From assembly GCF_019710585.1 (NCBI RefSeq), contig NZ_JAIFZQ010000026.1, positions 183,932 to 247,931 on the forward strand: a DNA stretch of 64,000 nucleotides, given 5' to 3'. Shown here in pieces: positions 1 to 7,634 of the stretch. The stretch is from Arthrobacter sp. MAHUQ-56 (lineage in GTDB: Bacteria > Actinomycetota > Actinomycetes > Actinomycetales > Micrococcaceae). Made by a program: the position numbers and the translations under genes. How positions within the stretch are numbered: the stretch's first letter is position 1; each line of letters begins with the position of its first letter. The notes under the pieces are model-generated. The model was given only the letters and a program-made list of their open reading frames with translations. It was not told where the DNA came from and did not search any database.

Positions 1-487
1 GGGAACCGACCGGTGCCGTGACGGCCTTGGTCAGGCGGATCAGGTCTGCCGGCGCCAGTTCGATGTCCAGGCCGCGCCTGCCGCCGGAAACAAGCAACGA
101 GTCCAGGGCCAGGGCGCTGGAATCCAGAACGGTGGGGGAGGGGAGGCGCTGCCCCAGCGGGGAAATACCGCCCAGGACGTATCCCGTGCGCCGCTGGGCG
201 GCCGCGGGATCGGCCATGGCGGCTTTCTTCGCTCCCAGGGCCGCGGCCATGGCTTTCAGGTCAAGGGTTCCGCTGACCGGAACGATGCCCACGGCAAGCC
301 GCCCTTCCACCTCCACCATCAGGGTCTTGAAGACGCGGGACGGGTCGATGCCCAGGGCGTCGGCTGCTTCCGTGCCGTAACTGGCGGCCGCGGGGTCATG
401 GGCGTAGGGATGCAACAGAAAGGGAACCCCGGCGGCGGTCAGCACCGCTGTTGCCGGGGTTCCCTGGGAGCCGTTCCTGCGTGCCAT
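1..487 (-). CDS. ybaK: YbaK/EbsC-type aminoacyl-tRNA deacylase (3' end cut by window edge)
   Basis: The reading frame from ATG at 487 runs through the left window edge, so about 162 residues are visible and the C-terminus is missing. It begins MARRNGSQGTPATAVLTAAG and continues with the conserved pattern of the YbaK Cys-tRNA(Pro) deacylase family: HPYAHDP, a Lys in SRVFKTL, LAVGIVPVSG, and GYVLGGISPLGQ. Members clear mischarged Cys-tRNA(Pro) in the cytoplasm. It lies just downstream of sufE on the same strand, 10 bp away, and may be cotranscribed. The family call is firm. Substrate specificity within the ProX/YbaK superfamily cannot be fixed from sequence alone. Confidence 0.85.
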   Translation of the reverse strand, partial: MARRNGSQGTPATAVLTAAGVPFLLHPYAHDPAAASYGTEAADALGIDPSRVFKTLMVEVEGRLAVGIVPVSGTLDLKAMAAALGAKKAAMADPAAAQRRTGYVLGGISPLGQRLPSPTVLDSSALALDSLLVSGGRRGLDIELAPADLIRLTKAVTAPVGS

Positions 488-497
488 GCGGCGCGGG

Positions 498-947
498 TCA
501 GCCCTGGACGCGGGAGGCCGCGGCCACCTTGCGCTTGATCCTTCCGAGCATCGCGGTCATGCCCCGCATTCGCAAGGGCGTGATGGCCCGTGTGAGGCCC
601 AGCAGCTCCGGCATGTCGTCCGGCACGGAAAGGATTTCATCGGCGGACAGGCCGTCCAGGCCTTCGTGCAGCACGCCGGCGAAACCGCGGGTGGTGGGGG
701 CTTCGGCCGGGGCCTTGAAGAACAGGCGCACCGGTCCGCCGCCGTTCTCCGTCTCAATGGTGAGGAACAGCGGGGACTGGCACTCCACCACCTGCTCCAG
801 GAGCTCGGGGTGGTCCTTGAGCCGGTCGGGAAGCTCGGGCAGTCCCTCCGAGAATTCCAGCAGCAGCTGAAGCCTCTCGGGTTCGGACAGGGCCTGGAAA
901 TCATCCACGATCGCCGCCAGGGCGGAAGGCAAAGCTTGAGTAGTCAT
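498..947 (-). CDS. sufE: SufE family cysteine desulfuration protein
   Basis: This 149-residue protein fits the SufE family in length and pattern. Cys56 in the VVECQSPLF context is the expected sulfur-acceptor cysteine, and TRGFAGVLHEGLDG is the conserved segment that follows. SufE proteins take persulfide sulfur from a cysteine desulfurase for Fe-S assembly. Here it lies 27 bp downstream of a rhodanese, an arrangement that suggests a sulfur-handling pair. No SufS desulfurase is in the window, so the partner is unknown. Confidence 0.88.
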   Translation of the reverse strand: MTTQALPSALAAIVDDFQALSEPERLQLLLEFSEGLPELPDRLKDHPELLEQVVECQSPLFLTIETENGGGPVRLFFKAPAEAPTTRGFAGVLHEGLDGLSADEILSVPDDMPELLGLTRAITPLRMRGMTAMLGRIKRKVAAASRVQG

Positions 948-974
948 CAGTTCCAGTCTACCGGGGGAGCTTGG

Positions 975-1898
975 TCAGGCGCCGACGGTGACGGGAACGG
1001 AACCGCGCTCGGCGCCCTTGACGATCGGCACGCGCACGGCGTTGCCCCACTCGGTCCAGGATCCGTCGTAGTTGCGGACGGAATCGAAGCCCAGAAGGTA
1101 CTTGAGCGCGAACCAGGTGTGGCTGGAACGTTCGCCGATGCGGCAGTACGCCACCACGTCATCGCCTTCGGACAGGCCGGCCTCGCCCAGGTAGATACCT
1201 TCGAGTTCTTCACGGCTGCGGAACGTGCCGTCCTCGGCGGCGGCACGGGCCCACGGAATCGATGCGGCGGTGGGGATGTGGCCGCCGCGCAGGGCGCCCT
1301 CTTCCGGATAGGCCGGCATGTGGGTGCGCTGGCCGGTGTATTCCTCCGGGGAACGGACATCGATGAGGGGCTTGCCGAGGTGTGCCAGGACGTCGTCCTT
1401 GAAGGCGCGGATGGGCGCGTCGTCGCGCTCAACCACGGGGTAGTTTCCGGGGGCCGGGGTGGGGCGGTCCTTAGTCAGTTCCCGGCCTTCGGCAATCCAC
1501 TTGTCGCGGCCGCCGTCGAGCAGCCGGACGTCCTGGTGGCCGAAGAGCGTGAAGACCCAGAGGGCGTAGGCGGCCCACCAGTTGGACTTGTCGCCGTAGA
1601 TGACCACGGTGCTGTCGCGGGAAATGCCCCTCGACGCCGCAAGCGCGGCGAACGCGGCACCGTCGACGTAGTCGCGGGTGACTTCGTCGTTCAGGTCCGT
1701 GTGCCAGTCGATCTTGACGGCGCCCGGGATGTGGCCGGTTTCGTACAGGAGCACGTCCTCGTCGGATTCCACCACGATCAGCTCACCGTTCGCCACGGCG
1801 CCGCTTTCAAGCGCAGCCGCGAGCCACTCCGTGGAGACGAGCCGCTCCGGGTGGGCATACGCTGCGAACTTGTCATTCTGTTCAACCGGGTAGGGCAT
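975..1898 (-). CDS. sseA: thiosulfate/3-mercaptopyruvate sulfurtransferase (tandem rhodanese)
   Basis: A protein of 307 residues with two rhodanese domains: an inactive N-terminal one (about 15-145) and a catalytic C-terminal one (about 165-300) with Cys252 in the loop CRIGERSS, a loop type common in actinobacterial enzymes. I chose ATG at 1898 (MPYPVEQND) over the upstream frame start at 1922 because GAAAGG sits correctly before it. It transfers sulfane sulfur to cyanide or thiols and lies directly upstream of sufE. It is divergent from zapE across about 220 bp. Confidence 0.9.
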   Translation of the reverse strand: MPYPVEQNDKFAAYAHPERLVSTEWLAAALESGAVANGELIVVESDEDVLLYETGHIPGAVKIDWHTDLNDEVTRDYVDGAAFAALAASRGISRDSTVVIYGDKSNWWAAYALWVFTLFGHQDVRLLDGGRDKWIAEGRELTKDRPTPAPGNYPVVERDDAPIRAFKDDVLAHLGKPLIDVRSPEEYTGQRTHMPAYPEEGALRGGHIPTAASIPWARAAAEDGTFRSREELEGIYLGEAGLSEGDDVVAYCRIGERSSHTWFALKYLLGFDSVRNYDGSWTEWGNAVRVPIVKGAERGSVPVTVGA

Positions 1899-2114
1899 GA
1901 CTTGGCCTTTCAGTAAGAGCACGGGAAACCGCGGAACATGCAGATGGAACCTGTTCCCACACTAGCCAGCGCCCGGAAGGTTGTCCCTATTCCGTTAATA
2001 GGGCGAAATGTTGCCTTCGTCACGCTGCGGGGCGGCAGCACGGGCTCCCGCCCGGGTACGGTCCGCTCAGCCGGTATCCTTTCTGGGGACCAACCACCAG
2101 CAGAACGGACCACC

Positions 2115-3152
2115 TTGGTACAGATCGAACAGCTTGCCGCCCGCACCCCGGCAGTTTCGGTGGATGAGCTCCTGAAGGGCTTCTACCCGTCGCCGCGGTT
2201 CGGCGAGGTCTCTTTCGCGAGTTACCGCCCGGACCCCAAGCAGCCCAGCCAGGCCGCGGCCGTGCATGCCCTCAAGGGATTTGCCGAGGGCGTGGGGTCG
2301 GGTAACGGGGGCGGGCTCTTCAAGAAGATGTTCGGCAAGAAGGACGCGTCCCGGGCCGGCATCTACCTCGACGGCGGCTTCGGCGTCGGCAAGACCCACC
2401 TGCTGGCCTCCCTGTGGCACGCAACACCAGGGCCGAAGGCGTTCGGCACGTTCGTGGAGTACACCAACCTCGTGGGCGCACTCTCGTTCCGCAAGACGGT
2501 TGAGGCCCTGAGCAGCTACAAGCTCGTGTGCATCGACGAGTTCGAACTCGACGACCCGGGCGACACCGTCCTGATGTCCCGGCTGATGCGCGAACTGGCC
2601 GACGCCGGGGTGAAGCTCGCCGCCACGTCCAACACCCTGCCTGGTTCGCTGGGCGATGGCCGGTTTGCCGCCGTCGACTTCCAGCGGGAAATCCAGGTCC
2701 TGGCCGACCAGTTCGACGTCATCCGGATCGACGGCGAGGACTTCCGCCACCGTGGCCTGCCGGCAGCGCCCGCGCCGTTGCGGAACAGTGAGCTGTCCTC
2801 GCACATGAAGGCGGAGTTCGATGGCAAGACCGTGGCCCAGGACGAGTTCTCCACGCTGATCCACCACCTCGCCGGCGTCCACCCGAGCCGCTACCGGCAG
2901 TTGATCGACGGCATCGACGGCGTCGTATGGCGCAACGTGGAAACCATCACGGAGCAGGCAGTGGCGCTCCGGTTCGTGGTCCTGGCAGACCGGCTCTACG
3001 ACAAGGACGTTCCCATCCTGGCCAGCGGCGTCCCCTTCGACAAGCTGTTCACCGAGGAAATGATGACCGGCGGCTACATGAAGAAGTACTTCCGTGCCGT
3101 GTCCCGCCTGACCGCCCTGGCCCGGGAGGGCCAGAACCACGAGCCGTCCTAG
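2115..3152 (+). CDS. zapE: ZapE/AFG1-like ATPase
   Basis: A P-loop ATPase of about 345 residues: Walker A GGFGVGKTH, Walker B VCIDEFELDDP, then a sensor-like ATSNTLPG. This is the AFG1/ZapE family, linked in enterobacteria to the Z-ring. The frame is open from 1938, but the upstream part is promoter-like low-information sequence. I prefer the TTG at 2115 (MVQIEQLAARTP), where homologous sequence appears to begin; its ribosome site is weak, so the start is uncertain. The stop overlaps the convergent BenE gene by 4 bp. Confidence 0.82.
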   Translation: MVQIEQLAARTPAVSVDELLKGFYPSPRFGEVSFASYRPDPKQPSQAAAVHALKGFAEGVGSGNGGGLFKKMFGKKDASRAGIYLDGGFGVGKTHLLASLWHATPGPKAFGTFVEYTNLVGALSFRKTVEALSSYKLVCIDEFELDDPGDTVLMSRLMRELADAGVKLAATSNTLPGSLGDGRFAAVDFQREIQVLADQFDVIRIDGEDFRHRGLPAAPAPLRNSELSSHMKAEFDGKTVAQDEFSTLIHHLAGVHPSRYRQLIDGIDGVVWRNVETITEQAVALRFVVLADRLYDKDVPILASGVPFDKLFTEEMMTGGYMKKYFRAVSRLTALAREGQNHEPS

Positions 3153-4402
3153 TCTCCTTTCCGGGTTCCCTGGTTCCCGGCCTGGTCGATGGCCCGGCGC
3201 CGGTGGCGCGGGACCAGCAGCGCCCGTACCGTGAGCCCCGCGAGGAGGGCCCAGAACGCGGAACCGATGCCCGCCAAGGCCACGCCGGAGGCTGCCATCA
3301 GGAAGGTCACGGCCGGGGCAATCCTGTCTTCCGGGTCTGCCAGGGCAGCCGATGCGGCGGAAGCGAGGGTGCCCAGCAGGGCCAGGCCGGCCACCGCCTC
3401 CAGCATCCCCGCCGGGGCCGCATTGACCACTGACACCAGTGCTGCCGAGAAAGCAGCCAGCACCAGGTAGCCCAGTCCGGACGTGAACCCGGCAATCCAG
3501 CGCCTGCCGCGTGCATCCCCGGCCTCGTCGCCTGCGGCGAGGGCAGCGCTGAGCGCCGCTAGGTTGATGGCATGGCCCCCGAATGGAGCGGCCAGCACCG
3601 TCCCGGCCCCCGTCACCAGCATCGAAGAGTGCCACGGAGTTTTGAAGCCGAAGGAGTGCAGCACCGCCACCCCGGGAACGTTCTGCGAGGCCATGGTCAC
3701 CACGAACAGCGGCAACGCTATGCCCGCCATCGCCTGCAGGCTGAACGACGGGGTGGTCCACACCAGGGCAGGCACCAACCCTTCCGTGTCGGGAACGCTC
3801 CCAGCGGACGCCAGCGGGATGCCGATGACACCCAAGGCCACCAGCAAGGCGGCAGGCACGGCCCACCGTGGAGCAAACTTCATCAGAAGCAGCCAGCAGA
3901 TGATCACGGGGGCGGCCAGCAGGGGAACGCTGCCCAGGGCCTTGAAGGGTGCCAGGCACAGCTGCAGCAGCACACCGGCCAGCATCGCCTGCGCCAGCGA
4001 CGTGGGGATGCGTGCCATCAGCCGCCCCAACGCGGGGACCAGCCCGGTCAGCGCTATCAGCACCCCGGCGGCAAGGAAGGCGCCGACGGCGGCCGGCCAT
4101 CCGCCGTCGGCCGCTCCTGAAGCGGCGAGCAGCGCAGCCCCGGGCGTGGACCACGCCAACGTCACCGGCACCTTGGAATGCCAGGCCAGCAGCAGGACGC
4201 CGAGGCCCACGGCGAGCGTCAGTGCCAGCAGGCCGGATGCGGCCTGCGCAGGATCCGCTCCCACTGCCCTGAGCCCGGCGAGCACCACGGCGAAGGAGGA
4301 CGTGAAGCCCACCAGCGCGGTGACGATGCCGGCCACAACGGGCCGGGAATCGTGCTGTGTCCGGACGGGCGCGGACGTGGGAGGTGCAGGGGACTTCGCC
4401 AT
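3149..4402 (-). CDS. benE: BenE family benzoate/H+ symporter-like permease
   Basis: 417 residues, almost entirely hydrophobic, with about 11-12 predicted membrane segments between residues 20 and 400. The segment LAWSTPGAALLAASG and the GGHAINLAALSAALAAG loop are hallmarks of the BenE/YdcO family, whose characterised members import benzoate by proton symport. No benzoate catabolic gene is nearby, so the substrate is unproven. The gene is convergent with zapE, and the start has no strong ribosome site. Confidence 0.8.
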   Translation of the reverse strand: MAKSPAPPTSAPVRTQHDSRPVVAGIVTALVGFTSSFAVVLAGLRAVGADPAQAASGLLALTLAVGLGVLLLAWHSKVPVTLAWSTPGAALLAASGAADGGWPAAVGAFLAAGVLIALTGLVPALGRLMARIPTSLAQAMLAGVLLQLCLAPFKALGSVPLLAAPVIICWLLLMKFAPRWAVPAALLVALGVIGIPLASAGSVPDTEGLVPALVWTTPSFSLQAMAGIALPLFVVTMASQNVPGVAVLHSFGFKTPWHSSMLVTGAGTVLAAPFGGHAINLAALSAALAAGDEAGDARGRRWIAGFTSGLGYLVLAAFSAALVSVVNAAPAGMLEAVAGLALLGTLASAASAALADPEDRIAPAVTFLMAASGVALAGIGSAFWALLAGLTVRALLVPRHRRRAIDQAGNQGTRKGD

Positions 4403-4489
4403 ACCGGCAGGTTACCGGCGGGACCGGGAGAAGAAGGAATCGCCTTCCCGCCGGGACTGCTTCCCAATCGGGCAGCCGCATTAAACGCC

Positions 4490-4528
4490 AAAGGCGCGGG
4501 TGCCGCCTCCCGGCGGGACCCGCGCCCC
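4490..4528 (-). terminator. GC-rich hairpin after the MT0933-like gene
   Basis: A long imperfect inverted repeat with arms around GGCGCGGGT and ACCCGCGCC lies between the 3' end of the small MT0933-like gene and the start of benE. Read on the minus strand it is followed by a short T-rich stretch rather than a full U-tract, so termination is plausible but not certain. Confidence 0.4.
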
Positions 4529-4564
4529 GTTGACGTGCTGGGGCAAAGCCCTGGCCAAATCCTT

Positions 4565-4828
4565 TTACGGAGCCCTGTCAACCGGCGGAACCGGATTTCC
4601 AGGAGCTGCCGGGGGAACCTGCCCGTCGGCAGGTGCCTGGCCCGGGGTTCCGTTCTTGTCCACGAGCTTGGAAGCGCCATCCTGGATCTTGTCGACGTGG
4701 CCCGCGTACTTGCCGCCGGTCCTGGTGTCGACGAAATCGCCGGCCTTGGTGATGCCGTCCTTGATGGCCTGCTCGTTACCGCGGATGAGACCCTGAGCCT
4801 TGCCCTTTAGATCGTCAATCAAACCCAC
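4565..4828 (-). CDS. MT0933-type (Rv0909-like) small helical protein
   Basis: 87 residues; the N-terminal part carries the pattern GLIDDLKGKAQGLI followed by GDFVDTRTGGKYAGHVDKIQDGASKL, typical of the MT0933 'antitoxin' family of small amphipathic-helix proteins. The C-terminus is a Pro/Ala-rich tail. Two GTG codons compete: the one at 4834 abuts the AGGGAGG ribosome site, while the one at 4828 is spaced correctly and is chosen. No toxin gene is adjacent, so the antitoxin label should not be taken functionally. Confidence 0.75.
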   Translation of the reverse strand: MGLIDDLKGKAQGLIRGNEQAIKDGITKAGDFVDTRTGGKYAGHVDKIQDGASKLVDKNGTPGQAPADGQVPPAAPGNPVPPVDRAP

Positions 4829-4944
4829 GGGCACCTCCCTTCTATCGCGGAGCCAGGTCGCTCCTCGCGCCTTCGATCCTATCGGGGCCGGGGAGGGGTG
4901 CCAAGGGAATCGCGTTCGCCCGCAGCGGATGGGGCGGAAACGAC

Positions 4945-4970
4945 AAAAGCAGCTCCGCGGAGCTGCTTTT
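4945..4970 (-). terminator. terminator of the minus-strand tRNA cluster
   Basis: A perfect 12-bp inverted repeat with a 2-nt loop (arms AAAAGCAGCTCC and GGAGCTGCTTTT), immediately after the last tRNA of the five-gene cluster. The flanking A and T runs make it usable in both directions. Confidence 0.85.
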
Positions 4971-4972
4971 CG

Positions 4973-5047
4973 TGGTGGGCGATACTGGGATCGAACCAGT
5001 GACCTCTTCCGTGTCAGGGAAGCGCGCTACCGCTGCGCCAATCGCCC
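4973..5047 (-). tRNA. tRNA-Val(GAC), copy 1
   Basis: A cloverleaf can be folded: acceptor GGGCGAT/ATCGCCC, D-arm GCGCAGCGGTAGCGC, anticodon loop CTGACAC giving GAC, T-loop GTTCGATCC, discriminator A. The genomic sequence encodes the CCA end, unlike the second copy at 5213-5284. It is the last gene of the Gly-Cys-Val-Gly-Val cluster. Confidence 0.95.
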
Positions 5048-5081
5048 CGGAACCGGAAGTCCGGCATATGGGTTTGAATAC

Positions 5082-5157
<76 letters not shown>

Positions 5158-5212
5158 GTGCAGGCTTTCCGGACTGATCCGGCGTTCCTGCTGGGCAAGT
5201 TTCCTTGCCGAG

Positions 5213-5284
5213 TGGGCGATACTGGGATCGAACCAGTGACCTCTTCCGTGTCAGGGAAGCGCGCTACCGCTGCGCCAATCGCCC
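5213..5284 (-). tRNA. tRNA-Val(GAC), copy 2
   Basis: The tRNA body matches the copy at 4973-5047, but the discriminator A is followed by CTC, so CCA must be added by the nucleotidyltransferase. Confidence 0.95.
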
Positions 5285-5325
5285 ATTGCATCCGAAAAAT
5301 GATCCGGAAACCATGGTTTTCACCG

Positions 5326-5396
5326 AGGTGGGTACGGGATTCGAACCCGTGTATACGGCTTTGCAGGCCGCTGCCTCGCCTCTCGGCCAACCCACC
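5326..5396 (-). tRNA. tRNA-Cys(GCA)
   Basis: Acceptor GGTGGGT/ACCCACC, anticodon loop CTGCAAA giving GCA, T-loop GTTCGAATC and discriminator T, as expected for tRNA-Cys. CCA is not encoded. Confidence 0.95.
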
Positions 5397-5443
5397 GTGT
5401 AAGCGTTCATTCCGGGGAATGTTTGCCGTGACAGTGTCCTGCG

Positions 5444-5516
<73 letters not shown>

Positions 5517-5576
5517 ACTTTGGAGGCTTGATTCCTTGCCGTTCCCGGCATTTCCTCGCGTTCCAACGAGTAAAAA

Positions 5577-5604
5577 CAATATAGGAGGTTCCCGGAATCT
5601 CCAA
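5577..5604 (-). promoter_or_regulatory. putative promoter of the minus-strand tRNA cluster
   Basis: On the minus strand, TTGGAG is followed after 15-17 nt by overlapping TATATT/TATTGT, about 60 bp upstream of the first tRNA-Gly. Spacing is acceptable but the boxes are imperfect. The surrounding 5517-5871 interval (355 bp) otherwise shows no credible gene. Confidence 0.45.
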
Positions 5605-5831
5605 ATCGCACCTGTCCGCCCGGGCCGTCATGGCCCTACTTCCCAGTATTGGCGCGGCGGACAGCTACTTACATATGTGTAATTCACGCTCTCCCTTCTG
5701 AGCCGGCCGTGGCAAAGGGGCGGCCCGCATGGTCCGGCGCGGGCGATCAGAAGGCATTGTTCGAAGGGAGGCCCGCCGGGCGGAACATGCACGATGTGGT
5801 GAGGCGGCCGGCAACCCGGGAACACCGATTT

Positions 5832-5859
5832 TTGAAATGTCCCGGTGGTGGGCTAGCAT
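5832..5859 (+). promoter_or_regulatory. putative promoter of tRNA-Val(CAC)
   Basis: TTGAAA, a 16-nt spacer and TAGCAT end 12 bp before the mature tRNA start, a normal distance for a stable-RNA promoter. Confidence 0.6.
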
Positions 5860-5871
5860 TCAAATGCACCC

Positions 5872-5943
5872 GGGCGATTGGCGCAGTGGTAGCGCGCTTC
5901 GTTCACACCGAAGAGGTCACTGGTTCGAACCCAGTATCGCCCA
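5872..5943 (+). tRNA. tRNA-Val(CAC)
   Basis: Acceptor GGGCGAT/ATCGCCC, anticodon stem CTTCG/CGAAG with loop TTCACAC giving CAC, T-loop GTTCGAACC and discriminator A. CCA is not encoded. It stands alone on the plus strand, opposite the Gly-Cys-Val-Gly-Val cluster. Confidence 0.95.
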
Positions 5944-5949
5944 CAGTAC

Positions 5950-5994
5950 AAAAGGTCCGTTTCCGCTCCTTGCAGCGGGAACGGACCTTTTTTG
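5950..5994 (+). terminator. terminator after tRNA-Val(CAC)
   Basis: A 17-bp hairpin with arms AAAGGTCCGTTTCCGCT and AGCGGGAACGGACCTTT (one G-U pair) continues directly into a T run. Confidence 0.9.
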
Positions 5995-6047
5995 TGCCCT
6001 GCCGCCGTGCCGGAGACTTTGTCAGTCCCTTGTGAAAGAGTTTTTGT

Positions 6048-6908
6048 ATGACTGATCCGCTTCTAGCCCATGCCACCGAATACGGCCGGATGTACGCCCG
6101 GTCCACCTCGGAGCAATTCTCGGTTCCCTCCATTACTACGGTGATCAGCCAGCAGCCCCACGGACTGGACGGCTGGTTCGGCTACATGGGGGCCAGCAGC
6201 CTGGCCAACGATCCACTGCTCGCGGATTGCCTGGGCAGCCCGGCCAAAATCAAGCAGGCGGTGAACCGTGCCGCCAAGGCGGCGGAAACCTATCGCGATG
6301 AGGCTGCGCAGCGCGGCGACCGGGTCCACAACTACTGTGAGCAGGTGGCTTTGCGTGCTTTGGGCCGGCCGCATGCCATGCAGGAAGCGCGCCAGGCCCT
6401 GGCTGCCAACGGCGAGGAAGCCTTCGCTGCCCGCTTCGACGAATGGTGGGAGCTGTTCAGGGTGGAACCCATCGCTCCTGAAATCACCGTGTGGAACAAC
6501 GCGGTGGGATATGCCGGCACGCTGGACCTGGTGGCAAGGATCAACGGCCGGGTGTGCCTGATTGACTACAAGACCAAGGGCACCACCCGCGACGGCCAGG
6601 TCAAGCCGCTGGACGACAAAGTGGTCATGCAGCTGGTGGCGGGCATGAAGGCCGAGGAAAGCCTGGTGGACGCGGAAGCGGGCACCTGGGAGCCGTGGAA
6701 ATACGGTGAAAACCCCGTTCTGCTGGCCGTCGCCATTGGCGAGACCGAAGTCCGGCCGGTCCGCGCCAACCCGGAAGTCCTCAAACACCACTGGTGGAAG
6801 TTTTGTGCCCTGCGCCGCGTTTGGGAGCTGAACGCGGACACCATCAGCGCCGGGAGCGCCCTGCTGCCCATTGCCCCGCCGCCCCTGGCCCAGGTCCGCA
6901 CGGCCTAG
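6048..6908 (+). CDS. PD-(D/E)XK superfamily nuclease-like protein
   Basis: 286 residues. The segment YAGTLDLVARINGRVCLIDYKTK (about residues 158-180) matches the PD-(D/E)XK core: a metal-binding Asp in GTLD, then IDYKTK as the second half (D-X-K). A Glu/His pair upstream (HNYCEQ) also fits RecB/Cas4-like nucleases. No helicase, Cas or phage gene is adjacent; it sits alone after a tRNA terminator, so its biological role is not known. The last five codons are the first unit of a 15-bp tandem repeat that runs past the stop. Confidence 0.7.
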   Translation: MTDPLLAHATEYGRMYARSTSEQFSVPSITTVISQQPHGLDGWFGYMGASSLANDPLLADCLGSPAKIKQAVNRAAKAAETYRDEAAQRGDRVHNYCEQVALRALGRPHAMQEARQALAANGEEAFAARFDEWWELFRVEPIAPEITVWNNAVGYAGTLDLVARINGRVCLIDYKTKGTTRDGQVKPLDDKVVMQLVAGMKAEESLVDAEAGTWEPWKYGENPVLLAVAIGETEVRPVRANPEVLKHHWWKFCALRRVWELNADTISAGSALLPIAPPPLAQVRTA

Positions 6909-6951
6909 GTCCGCACCGCCTAGGTCCGCACGGCCCAAGCCCGCACGGCCT
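6892..6951 (+). repeat. four 15-bp tandem repeat units
   Basis: Four tandem units of the pattern AGGTCCGCACGGCCT, with one to three changes each, overlap the last codons and stop of the nuclease-like gene. Because the unit is five codons long, the TAG stop recurs in frame in successive units. Confidence 0.75.
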
Positions 6952-7031
6952 GGTGCGGGCCGGTGCATCAGGAGTACTGCACCTAAACTGGATAGGTTCC
7001 CTTTGCCGCCAACCGTGAGGACAAACAGCGC

Positions 7032-7634
7032 ATGGCTATTCTGAATATCCGCATCATCGGGGATCCTGTGCTTCGCACAGTCGCCGATCCCGTGACGGAG
7101 TTCGGGCCGGAGCTGGCCAAACTGGTCGCAGACATGACGGAAACCATGGAGGACGTGGAGGGCGCGGGCCTGGCCGCACCCCAGGTGGGCGTCAGCCAGC
7201 GCGTGTTCACCTACCGCATCGGCGGCGTGGAGGGGCACGTCATCAACCCCGTCCTGGAAAACAGCGAGGACTACCAGGACGACCATGTGGAAGGCTGCCT
7301 TTCCATCCCCGGCCTCGGCTTCCCGGTCCGCCGCTTCCGTGCCACCCGGCTCACCGGCGTGGACATCCACGGCAATCCGGTGTCCATTGAAGCCGAGGGC
7401 ATGTTGGCGCGCTGCTTCCAGCACGAGAACGACCACTTGGACGGCATCCTCTACACCGACCGCCTTGAGGGGGAGGACCGCAAGGCGGCCCTGCGCTCCA
7501 TCCGCAACTCCAATTACGGCGCCATCGCCGGAAAGACGACGGCGAAGCGCGCCAAAACAGTAGGCAGCAGTTTCGGCGGTGCAAGCTTCGGCGGGGGCAG
7601 CTTCGGGACAGCCGGCCAGGGCGCCGCTGAATGA
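7032..7634 (+). CDS. def: peptide deformylase
   Basis: 200 residues, with all three deformylase motifs: GAGLAAPQVG (45-54), EGCLS (87-91, metal-binding Cys89) and HENDH (131-135, two metal-binding His and the catalytic Glu). It removes the formyl group from nascent N-termini. The last 35 residues form a low-complexity tail with FGG repeats, not part of the catalytic fold. The stop overlaps fmt by 4 bp (ATGA), so the formylation and deformylation enzymes are translationally coupled. Confidence 0.97.
   Translation: MAILNIRIIGDPVLRTVADPVTEFGPELAKLVADMTETMEDVEGAGLAAPQVGVSQRVFTYRIGGVEGHVINPVLENSEDYQDDHVEGCLSIPGLGFPVRRFRATRLTGVDIHGNPVSIEAEGMLARCFQHENDHLDGILYTDRLEGEDRKAALRSIRNSNYGAIAGKTTAKRAKTVGSSFGGASFGGGSFGTAGQGAAE

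Noticed and set aside
486..1916. Long plus-strand open frame opposite sufE and the rhodanese gene
   Set aside because: It is antisense to two well-supported genes, has no ribosome site or family pattern, and is the expected mirror frame in GC-rich DNA.
2067..4481. 804-codon minus-strand open frame across zapE and into benE
   Set aside because: It shadows zapE and runs in a different frame over benE, which has clear membrane segments. The translated product is Gly/Arg/Ala-rich noise.
4565..4828. Toxin-antitoxin system based on the MT0933-type 'antitoxin' gene
   Set aside because: No toxin-like gene lies on either side, and the family name alone does not establish an antitoxin function.
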